From Theristus sp. LFF4_11 (taxonomy: Eukaryota > Nematoda > Chromadorea > Monhysterida > Xyalidae): a stretch of DNA of 64,000 nt. The notes beneath the pieces were generated by a model. The model was not told where the DNA came from. It did not search any database and saw only the letters and a program-made list of their open reading frames with translations. The stretch's first letter is position 1. Each line of letters starts with the position of its first letter. Location of the stretch: the NCBI GenBank assembly GCA_030248135.1, contig JASANC010002740.1, forward strand, positions 1 through 64,000. The letters are read 5' to 3'. Position numbers and translations under genes: made by a program. Of this stretch, positions 41,453 through 52,500 are shown one piece after another.

Positions 41453-42234
41453 TATAGTCGGACTGGATAATTTCGGGCATTAGCTGATTGGCTGGTGCGT
41501 TACCGTAATCAGATTCAAACGCGGGCCGTTCAAATTGCACTTTGCTTTTTTAAAATTTTTAATTTTTGAGTGATTGTGTTGATGAATGTTTGGATTTTTA
41601 ATGGGCAAAACTACAGAAACATCAAAAAAGTACATTTTAAGGCGAATTTTTATTTTTTTTTTCAGAAAAAAGAACGACGGCGACGGTGATGCGCTCTCGA
41701 CGTTCGAAAAGTGAATATTCGTCTGAAAACCGATTGCTTTTCAAATTTTTCCCACAAAATAAATCATCATGAACAAAATTTTCAATTAAAAATCAAACAC
41801 AACAACATTTTTAGTTGTCGTCGTTGCCGTCGCCGTCGTACTTGTTCGGAAACTGAACTTGTGCCTTTAGAAACAGCTGCTTTTAGTTTTTCTGCATCTT
41901 TGAGCTGTTTATAGACAATTTGTTGCAGTTTAAAAATACGGAACAGCAGCTTTCATGGCCAAATTTTCGATTTACATTTGTCACCGTCGTCGTCGTTCTT
42001 TTTTCTGAAAAAAATAATAATTCGCCTTAAACTTTACTTTTTTTAATTTTTCTGCATTGCATAAATCACAAACAAGTTTTGTCCATTGAAAATTCAAACA
42101 TTCATCAACACAAACACTCAAAAATTAGAAATTTAAAAAAAGCAAAGTGCAATTTGAATGGCCCGCGTTTGAATCTGATTACGGTAACGCACCAGCCAAT
42201 CAGCTAATGCCCGAAATTATCCAGTCCGACTATA
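41453..42234. mobile_element. Foldback element with ~250-bp inverted arms (782 bp)
   Basis: Left end TATAGTCGGACTGGATAATT, right end AATTATCCAGTCCGACTATA, continuing as inverted repeats for about 250 bp on each side, with an interruption in the middle of the arms. The arms include CGTTACCGTAATCAGATTCA and GGCGAATT...AAAAAAGAACGACG. The centre contains CGTCGTCGC-type repeats. It is non-coding. The ends resemble those of MITE family 3 (TACAGTCGAACTCTAAATTA). Confidence 0.88.
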
Positions 42235-44154
42235 GTCATTAAATCTTGATCATTGATTCGTTTTTTAGCCTTTTCTTTTTATTTTCTAGTTTCCATGTTT
42301 GATTGTCAGCGTCGTCGTCATTTTTACCCTTCCGAACTGCGGCATGTTTTTCTTACCCACCGATCAATGAACTGCCATTGAAAACCCACCGTTCAGTCAT
42401 TGAGTTTACTTTTTTGGCACGGTGTAATTTTCACGCTTGACAAAATCGCGTAAATCGGCTAAAAATGGTGTTGCATTCAACTAAACACTGGCAAAAAAAC
42501 TTGTTGGCCTGCGTGTTTTGCTGTGCAAATTGGAGTTGTAAATCCAGTGTGATTTTGTTGTGATTATTGCAGTACAGCTGGTCGCATTCCACTCCGATTT
42601 GTTATTTTTCGTGCGTCTATTCAGGCGTTGTTTTTAGAATTGGACGGATTCCCTATTCCTCACTTGGATTGTGTTGTTAATATATTTTTTTATTTCGACA
42701 AAAAAAAACGCTTCACCAGGTGGTCGTATAACTTTTTATGCTCAGCCTACTACTAGTTCTAATTTGCCCGGCCACCCCACATTTGCATCTGCTTCAAGCC
42801 AGTTTTTGCCTTGTGGTTTTTTCAATGTTGTGGTTTGCAAAATTATCGGAAGCATAAGCAACTGTTTGCTGGTGTGTTCAGAATATATATTTTTTGGTGT
42901 CATTGGCATGGGAGGTTTATACTGCAATTTCCGGATTCATCTGTTTTTCTTACGGCAACTTCCTGGTTAGCGGCTTTGCAGAAACAGTCAGTCATTGAAT
43001 TATTCAGACGGTTTCAGCTGAATCAGCTAATATTTTTGTGTCGTATCATATTCATTATTCTTAAATTCCATTATTCAATTTTGTTTTCATTAAAAAATTG
43101 GGACTGTTGTCAATAAAGCTCAACCCACACATGCCAGCCAACGAAGGTCGGTTGACTTTTAGTGTTGAAAAACGATCAGCTTAGCTGTTATCACGATTAG
43201 CAAAAATGCTGCTCGTGGTCGTGGTGTTCTTGCGCTGTAGGTGTTATTCTTTTTGTTTTCAGGGTGGATTTTCGGTTTGTTTGATTGTAAACCGCAAAAC
43301 GGCTGCTGCGACGGGGTATCACGTTTCAGAATAATGTACTAGTCAGTCCCCCAGGGAGTTCAGTCTGCTCTTGTGGTCTGCAGTCGCAGCACTGCATTAG
43401 CAGACGCGAAATAATGTGTTTATTTTCATACATTCTGTCTGGTCGCTTTTATATTAGATCGAACGACTGGACGTTTTCGGCTTGGTAAACCATGTTCAGT
43501 GCGTTTTATGGTCATCGAAAAATATTCGATAGTATTATTATGACAAAATTTCTTCTTTGTTTCCATTTCGCCTGATGATTGCCATAATTTATGGATGATT
43601 TTGTGTCGACTTTATGGGAAACCAGCCACTGAGTTTTGTTGAAAATTTTGACTTTTCTTAAAACCAGCCATTGTTTGACTTCCTCGGAGTTACAGCTTTC
43701 CGGCCAAAATGAGACGACATGAGATCATTTTCTTCTAAATCGCGAATACAAACCTTGTTTCAGTTGGTTGGTTCCATGTGAATGATCGAGAGAGACGCAC
43801 ACGCCTGCTTTTGATATGTGCGCCTTGTACCCCACATGTTCACTATTTGCTCAGCTTTTGTTGTGCCAGTGTGCTTTTCTCTGTTTTGCGTCTGAGTCAT
43901 GCCTTTATTGTACAGTCGAATAGACGAAATTACGCAATTTCCAGCTCTATTCACGTATTCCAACGATTTGTCGCATCGACAAGGGCGCCGGTTACTAGAA
44001 AATGAATGCATGTATAAAAAACGTTTCCGGAAAAAAATCATTGCTAAAAGTGAACACTGTCACCAGTGTCGCTAATTTTTAGCCACTGGGGCCCGTTTAT
44101 TCTGCGTATACGGGATGACACGTAACGTCACGTCCCGTCTCATGTTTTAGTGTA

Positions 44155-44387
44155 TGACATATTTTTTCAAACGTGTCCCACTGAAATGACGTCATGTGCC
44201 GCAAAACATGCGCTTGCCGTTCACTGCAAGCCAGACTTTCTGTTTAGCCGATTTCTTCCCGTAAACAAATGGTGAATGTCGAATCAGTCACACCAAACTG
44301 AAATTTTACTGCCTGTACTTTGACAAACGGGTTTTTTTAAAGAAAATGACGTCATTTTAGTCCGGACACGTTTGAATAAATGCACAA
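44155..44387 (-). mobile_element. TA-flanked MITE family 1, copy 3 (233 bp)
   Basis: Left end TGACATATTTTTTCAAACGT, right end CACGTTTGAATAAATGCACA, with TA duplicated outside. Sub-terminal ATGACGTCAT palindromes lie on both sides. Same length and orientation as the copy at 3079-3311. Confidence 0.9.
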
Positions 44388-44405
44388 TATTATTTTCCAT
44401 AAAAC

Positions 44406-44552
44406 TCAAGAGACGACGCGGCGCACGGCCCGTTGCATCTCTGTCTCGTGTTGTTTCATAATATCGTGCACGGAGACGTGCCTTTGACGTGCGGCTGCAT
44501 ACGTCCAGGCCTTCCCAGAGCTTGTCGCCACCGCATGTGAACAGCAGTTCAT
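44406..44552 (-). pseudogene. Short coding-like frame of unknown origin (48 codons)
   Basis: Minus-strand frame beginning MNCCSHAVATSSGKAWTYAA and ending RAVRRVVS, open a few codons upstream as well. It is GC-richer than its surroundings and ends 18 bp from a MITE. An overlapping minus frame is also open. No upstream exon or family could be recognised, so this may be a decayed gene fragment or chance. Confidence 0.25.
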
Positions 44553-46556
44553 TGGCTGTATTGTGCTGTGCCATTTCTGGTATGATCAATTCAATGCATT
44601 CACCTGATGATTTGTTCTTTTTATGCCGTTTCTTCGCCTTTTATGTCGATGTTGGTATTTTCACATGAACACCTTTTCCACATTTCGTGTTCGTGCCGAC
44701 CAACAGTGCATGCCCTTCAACTAAAGATTTAGATGCTCACATAAAAAGGGATTTTTTCTTGTTTATTTTTCATGCCAAAATAACGTAATTAAAAAAATGT
44801 AATTCTGTTACATCTTTGATTGACAAAGAGTTCTGGCCTTGAAAACATTTTTTATCAGAAATCTCTTCTTGTCAGCTAGCTAGTCGTTTTTTTTCTTTAT
44901 TCACCGTCTGAAAATACCCACAGTGGCCATGGCTTTTATTCTCCGTTTCACATGTTTATATTATTCTGTAAGATCGCGGTTGGTATTTTCACATGAAACA
45001 AAATGAGACGTTTTTGTAGCGAGTGTTTTGTGCTCAAGAATTGAACACATGTTCCATTTCGTGCTTTCACTTCCTGGCACTGCCATCCGAAACTGGACCG
45101 CAAGAAAATCTTCGGTTAAATATCAAAACGCTGGCCCAATGAATATGGTTTTTACCGTCGTTGGTCTTCTTTACATGATCTCATTGCTTTTGTCGGTTGA
45201 TTGATGTCTGTCGAGAAAGATTTGTTGAAGAAATCGAAAAAAGTCATCTTCTTCAGTTCTCCATGATTTCGCCCTGACGATCAGGGACAGGTGCGATTAG
45301 AAATCGTGTCAAGACCATAAACGCTAGATGCCATACTCCGTTTGTGGGCGTAGAATTGTGATAATCGACTGTACGATATTTTACTCATTTTTGCTCCAAG
45401 TCGTTTCCTCCCCTGCTAGCCTATTTCATTTGAACTGCGCTTTTACGAGAATACCAATGCGCAAATTTTGTTGAGTAATTTGTTTTTTTTTCGGGTTTGG
45501 CTTTCGAGGAAAAGTGTCTCTCCTCCCCTGGTCTTCTCTCCCTTGGTGTGAAAATGAGGATTCTTCTAGACGTGTGGTTTTTCAGTGTTTAGCTTTGAAG
45601 TTGGCCACCCAGGGCAGTACGGGCCACTTTTTTTGTTAGATGCGTCTGTTTTTTTCACTTTTAAACTAGACTTGTTGTTGTTGTCTTTGGTTTTTGTGAA
45701 CAAAGTAAAACTTGGTAACACTAGAAAGAATATTTTGGTTCATTCAAGATGTGCTAAACTGATAAGCACGTGAAATACTGCACACACAAACAGACCTTAC
45801 TGAATGGCTGTATTTGAATTTGACTCTCTGTTTGGTCAAGCGACCGTGACGCTCTCAATCAGGGTGTCACATTTGAGGGTTTTTTACTTTGTGTATTTTT
45901 TGCTTAGGGCGGCTTCAGTCAGACCATCAGATCTTCTCAGATTTCTGATTCTTCTGCATCGTAAAGTAAATCGTAATCGTGAAGCCTTTCGTTGCTGGCC
46001 TTTATGCTGGCAAAACTTTGTCTCGTTTCTTCAATGACTAATAATGTTGGCATTTCAGCTTTGCTGTTTTAGTAAGTGTGAATGTACCAGTACTGTGAAT
46101 ATAACTTCATAAATAAGATGTTTTCGTTCACGTTTACTCACCATATTCACGTTTGGTATTATTTTATTGTTTTGACTTTGTTATCAAGCAAGCAAGTTAG
46201 CAAGCAAATCAGCTAAGTTTTGAGCTTATGAATTTCTGAATGCAGGATGTCTAGGATCTCTAGAACAACACCATTCAAGTTTTCAAATCATCTGCATCTG
46301 ACACAGCTGATTGTCGCACCGTTGCATTTCTCAATGCTAACGCCAATCATCGTTTCATAAAACTTACCAATTACTGCCAATCAGTTCATTGCGTTAAAAT
46401 GGTGTGTTAGATTTTTTTGATTGATTGACTGATTGATTGATTGATTCAAAACAAAGCATATAAACCAAACCAACCAGTGCACTGTTCAATCGAAAGACGC
46501 ACAAGCAAACGTAGCAGCATAAAACTGAGCGCGCGGTAACCGGTCAAGGCGACGTG

Positions 46557-49500
46557 ATGTTTCAGGCACATTCAAACAACTCCGTCCGCAGACGCGAGGA
46601 ATTCTTCAAACAGAACAAACAGCAAGCGGACGAACTCGAGGACGCCATGAACGGTCTCGCAAGCCAGTTGGCGTTGTCGTCGACGCCAGGTGGACACTCG
46701 AAAATGATGGCAAATGGTGACGCCAGTGTGGTCACCGGCTATGCAGCGCATACGAGTGAGTTGTTGTTGTTGTTGGGATTTTTAGGCGATGTTTTTAGCC
46801 ATGGCTAACCCAGAGAAGCGTGCAGAACGCCATTGAGTAGGGCGCCCATCGAGTTTTCTCTGTCATTAAGTGCCTACACCCCTCGGCGGGGCTCGATCCC
46901 CCGAGCGCACAGACAAGAGTCGAACGCACTACCACCAGGCCACGAGCGGTGACATGACGAGTTCGTGTGTTCGGGTGGTTTTCTTGGTACTCCTTGAAAA
47001 TATGGTCAAAATTTTCTTTGTGGCTGGCGACTTTTTTTCCAAGAACTGACAAGGGCATGTGCGCTGCTGCGGAATTCACGATTTGTGCGACTTGATTGGT
47101 GAACTGAAAAGTCAGACGGACTAATCAACGTGGGCGTTTTTTTGTGTTCAAATGTAAATACAAAAGCGCGACCAAGCAACAGCGGGCAAGCCAGCGGCTC
47201 GCAAATGGAGACAATTATCGAACAAAATTTTAGGAATTCAGCATTGTGTACAGACCTTGGTGCTTTCCCGTCATCTAAACAAAACTGAGTGTACAAACAG
47301 TGTGCTTCCTAGCGGGAATTCTGAAAAAAACTGCAAATTTTGAAATTGCAGCCAGTGGGCGCCCACCAATCACCGGCTACCGCGGTACTCCAGCGAGCGG
47401 AAAGCAGCCCATACCGACTCCGCCCAACACGTCACCGCCAAGTGCCGCCAACAGTAATGGCGTCACAAAGAAAGGTGAAAAGAACGGCATAGGTTTTGCA
47501 GTGACTGTTTGAAAGAATCGACTGAATTCAGTGCAATGATTGGTGATTAGTGAAGCGATCGAGTTTAGCTGAGTATTATACGTTGAGTGACATGATGTGC
47601 GTGCGTAGCAAAAATTGACAAAGAAAAACAGCAGACCGTCCACAGTAATTCACATGGTAAAAAAAAGTCCGGCACGCTGATTGGCTGAATTGAGCGGCAA
47701 TCTGTGAGTCAAAATTCAAAGACCAGGGAGTTTGGTGGTTTTTCAATGGAAAAATCAGCGATTTCCGGCCGCCATTTCTCATCGCAGACGCGAGTCAAGT
47801 GCGCACGACATACGCAGTGCCCAAACGCGACTACAGTACGGCGCCAAACGCGCGCGACATCGTCGGATACGTCGGCTTCGCGAACATACCGAATCAGGTG
47901 TTTCGACGTGCCATCAAGCAGGGCTTCGACTTCACGCTGATGGTTGTTGGTGAGCCGAAGGTGGTTGGCGATTGTGCAATTGGGCAGATGCTTGCGTGCA
48001 CGAATTGGCATGTTTTTTGGAAGAAATTACGTCCGTTTCGCATAGGACATGATAATTTCGGCCGTGAACACGATATGGTGAAATTTTGGAAATATGCATT
48101 TGATCAGTGATTCGCTACAACAGTTGAATCCGTTCACGGCCAATCACCGCAAATTTCGTTTTCCAAAAATGCCACCAATCAGCAGCGGTGCGACGTTTGT
48201 TGCAGGCCAGAGCGGTCTCGGCAAGTCGACGTTCATCAATTCGCTTTTCCTGACGGACGTCTACGCGCCGACCGGCTCCTCCGTTGAGAGCAGAACGCAG
48301 CCGAAAACGATGCAGGTACGAACGATCGGGTGCGCTTGCGCCAATCGAATCGCAACTTAGAACTTTTGTGAATAGAGCGATGTGCAGGTCGTGTTTGTTG
48401 TTGAGATTCAGAAAAAAACCGCAGTTAATGATTGCTTTCTCATGGTTCATTAGATTCTGCATTGATGTGTTCGCTGACTGATCGGTGGTGGTGGTGCCGT
48501 GTTTTCCTGATTTTCCTGGTGTCTTCACAATTGAGAGCCTGCAAAAGACGGATGAACTTTTTAATGAAAAAACTGTGATTTCAAGGTGCACGAGCAGACG
48601 ATCAGATTGATTGAGAATGGGGTGACGTTGAATTTGACGCTGATTGACACGCCCGGCTTTGGTGATGCGATCGACAACAGTAAATGGTCTGTCGGGGGCG
48701 TTTCATTGCGATTCCGATTCTGTCTTTCGTTATCATTTTGCATTATTATCATTTCATTTCTGACGGACTTGTAGCAGAGCTCCCGGGGTGTGTGCTCTAT
48801 TGGCCGATGTGGTTTTCACGGTTTTAGCTCGACGACAAGCGTTTACATCTGTAAAGCTCACTGTATTTCTTGTGCACACCAGTGTTTTTGGACTACGCAT
48901 GACGCAATTTCTTGTCCAGCTGGGATCCGATCCTGCAAGCCGTCGACCGCAAGTACACCGAGTACTTCACGGAGGAGACGAAGATCCACCGCAAGGAGCG
49001 CATTGCCGACCGACGTGTCCACTGTTGCCTCTACTTTATCACGCCCTCTGGACATGGGTAGCTGGGAGGGTCGTTTGGGGGGGGGGTTGTAGAGTCAGGA
49101 AATTATTCTGATTGGCAGCAGCATGCGTGACGGCAATTCAAATGCAGTCGAGCTCAACACACGATGTAAGTGGTATAGAGGACCATTCATGTTTGATATT
49201 TGCGTATAAGCTGTGGGTGTGTATTATCATTGATGTTTGTGTTTGTCAACGCGATTCACCACAGTTGTTTACCCATACACAGCCCAAGGATTGGCTGAAG
49301 AAGGTGTCCGAGTGGCATCGAAACGTTCCAAATAAATTGTAACATCAAACAACTGTGGTGAATCGCGTTGACAAACACAAACATCAAGGACCATTCATGT
49401 GAGCACGTGTACACTGACATGGCGTCCGCGCGCGCACCGCACGGACACGTGAACATTGATACGGAATGGCCGATTAAACATGGCAGCTTTTTTCAGGGTG

Positions 49501-52500
49501 CATGTAGCGCGCGAAATTTGAATGAAAGAGAAAAGACGTTAAGAAACCCAATTGTGTGTCAATTTTGACGTGTTTTTTAAGCTGATTGATTCTTTCGTGT
49601 TATTCTGTTCATTCTTTCACACTTTCACACAATATTGGGAATTGTGATTGATGATCACGTGCATGCATGCTTTCTGCGCACAGATTGCTGTGGGGGCGGA
49701 GTTTGGTTTGCGCAGAAAGCATGCATCACATGATCACCATTCACCAACCAATCAGCTGATTCCCTATAATTTAGAGTTCGACTGTAGTTCGCGTCACACA
49801 TCACGCTCGAGCGTGTGTGTTCCAGCAGGCCACCATTTCTGTCGGTTCACGTTTGTCCGTCAGTCTGCTCGCCGATGAACGCTCACATGAACGCACCTTT
49901 GGTGTGACGAAATCTGAAACAACAATAAAAACTGTCCGTGCTTATCAGTCGTTCCAACCTTTCTCAGACTGAAGCCAATCGACGTTGAATTCATGAAGCA
50001 CCTGCACGATCGCGTGAACGTGATACCGGTGATCGCGAAGGCGGATACGCTGACGCCGGACGAGCTGATCCGCTTCAAACGAATGGTTTGTGGGTGGCTG
50101 TTTGGAGTTCGGAAGAGTAATTTTCTTGATTCGCTCAGACTCCTTGTCTGGTCTGGTCCGTGCGCTCGCGCAAATGAGGCATTTATCGGACAAGGGATAT
50201 GCCGGAAGATTCGATAAGTGACCTATTTAACAACGTTGGCGTCACTCGCACTTATTCTCAACTCTGAATACGCATTCTAAATACTCGTGTTCATTTAGTG
50301 ACTGTACTTTTTCCACGTTTCACCGCACAGATTCTACGTGAGATCACGGAGCACAAGATCAAGTGCTATCAGTTTCCGGACAGCAGTGACGACGACGAAC
50401 AACAGGAGATTCAGAAGATGAAGGATCGTGTGCCGTTCGCGGTGATCGGCAGCAACAGCACCGTGGAGACGGAGGGTGGGAGACGCGTCCGGTGCAGGCG
50501 CTACCCGTGGGGCGTCGTCGAAGGTACGCACGTTCATGCCGACGTACAGTCGAAACTCTATAACATATCCAACTAGCTGACTGGTTTTTGGCGTGCATTC
50601 TCTGCATGCATTGCTGTGGAGGCGGAGTTTTAGTTTGCGTAGAATCGATGCATCACGTGACCACCAACCAATCAGCTAGTTGCATGTGTTATTGAGTTAG
50701 ACTGTACGTCAAAACCGGCACGTCTGCGTGCACAGTGCTCTGCTAAAACACGACACCTGACGTGCCGTGCCGTATTCGCATACGTCAGTATGAGCGGGTC
50801 TGAACTGTCATGGCTCTATTGACACCGTGTGACCGGAACACTAGTATGACAGTTCAAATATCACTTCTCGAATGAAAACTGGCGAAGTTTTTCATCAGGA
50901 TGGCCCCAGAACTTTGTGAAGCTTTAGATTAGGATACATACCCCAGCACTTTGTGAAGCTTTACAATAGGAATATAGATAGGATACCCCAGAACTTTGTG
51001 AAGCTTTAGATTAGGATACCCCAGAACTTTGTGAAGCTTTAGATTAAGATACCCCAGAACTTTGTGAAGCTTTGAGAAAGCATAGTGGCTAATTGAATGC
51101 ATTTTTATGGTAAAATTGTGTGCCTCGGTGAAATGCAGCATAAAAATTTGTTTTTTTTTCAGTGGAAAATCTCGATCACAACGATTTTATAGCGTTGCGC
51201 AACATGATTATTCGGTGAGTTGTTTGTTACTGTTGAACAGGTAATTTGAGTGGTTTTGAACATTCCAAACGAGTCGTGGCAAAACGTGCGGAGGGTGACA
51301 CGAGTTTTCAATGTGCATTCGTTCAGTGCATTGCTGCTTAATAATTGGTGCTTGATGGTGCAGCAGCCAATCAGCGCGACATTTCCGAATACACGAATCG
51401 CCGAACAGTTTTCTTTTTATCTTGCTCCAGAACGAACCTGATCGATCTGATCGACATCACCCGCTCCGTGCATTACGAGAACTTTCGCTGTAGGCAGCTG
51501 CTCAGCAAGGCTGGCGTGCCGCAGACCACCGACGCCGCCGGCGAGACAAAGTCGGCCGTTTTTTTTTCTTTTTTTGTTTGAAGCACGCCCCCCCCCCTCT
51601 CCCCTGCCCAACCCCACCCCACCCCCACCGATTTCGGAAACCCGGGTAGCAAATTTTACTGTGTGCCCGGGAACATACGCCTCACAATCCCGCGGGCCAA
51701 TACCCTCGCCACGCCAATCCCCGCTCTGTCATGCGGGAAGCAGTGACCCTACGGTCGCTATATCACCGCGAAGCAATGTTGTCGTTGAAAACTTTCGTTG
51801 TGATAAAATTTACGTCAAAAATCAGGGTAAAAAAGAAAAACTTCTGATTTTTATATCTTTGCAGAGACCCGTTCACGCAGCTGGAAACCGAGAAGAACAA
51901 GCACGTTGCCGACATGGAGGCGAAGAAACGGGACATGGAGCGGGTCGGTGTCGTCGTGTGTTTAGATTCGTCAAGTTTCTCGTTTCTATTTACTCGATCC
52001 AGATTGAAAAACCGATTCCCGTGGCGTGTGTCTGACTTCATTTTGCTGCTTTTATACTGTTTTCAGTGATCAGTTCTCTTTTTTCAGATTCTGATCGAAA
52101 AAGCCAGCGACCGTGAGAAGGCGCAGAAACAGAAGGAGATTGAAGTATGCTCGTTCTGAAAAGCTTATTGGTTGTTGCGTTTTATTCTTTCTAAAAGTAT
52201 CCGTATATCGGCATGCTGATTGGCTGGGATTTGCGTCAGAGTTGAGTGCTCCATAATGCGGCCGTCAGCGATGATTTCCCAACCAATCAGCCTGCCTAGA
52301 TTTGAAATTTCAAAGAAAGCAGTTGCACCAATTGAAAATTGAAATCAGAAGCTGTTATTTCGAACGCAGTTACTATTCCCGCGCATATGCCCGTGCGATG
52401 GTGTGGTGAACCGCGTGGCACACCTTGACGCAATGCGGTGCCAAGATTGCCCCGCAAATTTCATGATAGGCGTGTCGTATGGTGGCAAGAGCACCACGGT

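Larger units (their letters stand above)
42235..46556. other. AT-rich spacer or long 5' intron of the septin gene
   Basis: It contains MITE family 1 copy 3 (44155-44387) and a small minus-strand frame at 44406-44552. A GATTGATT microsatellite lies at 46419-46446, just upstream of the septin exon. No other exon could be supported. Confidence 0.5.

Noticed and set aside
46870..46953. Functional tRNA gene
   Set aside because: The A and B boxes are recognisable but the acceptor stem is absent and the segment continues into a SINE body with an (AAC)n tail in three copies.
48687..48919. Septin exon 5 ending at the GTAAAT donor (48680)
   Set aside because: That donor breaks the frame with the next exon. 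The donor at 48687 gives the conserved DNS-CW junction.
50929..51141. Minus-strand frame with KLHKVLGY peptide repeats
   Set aside because: Produced by the minisatellite; it lies antisense inside a septin intron with no splice or start context.
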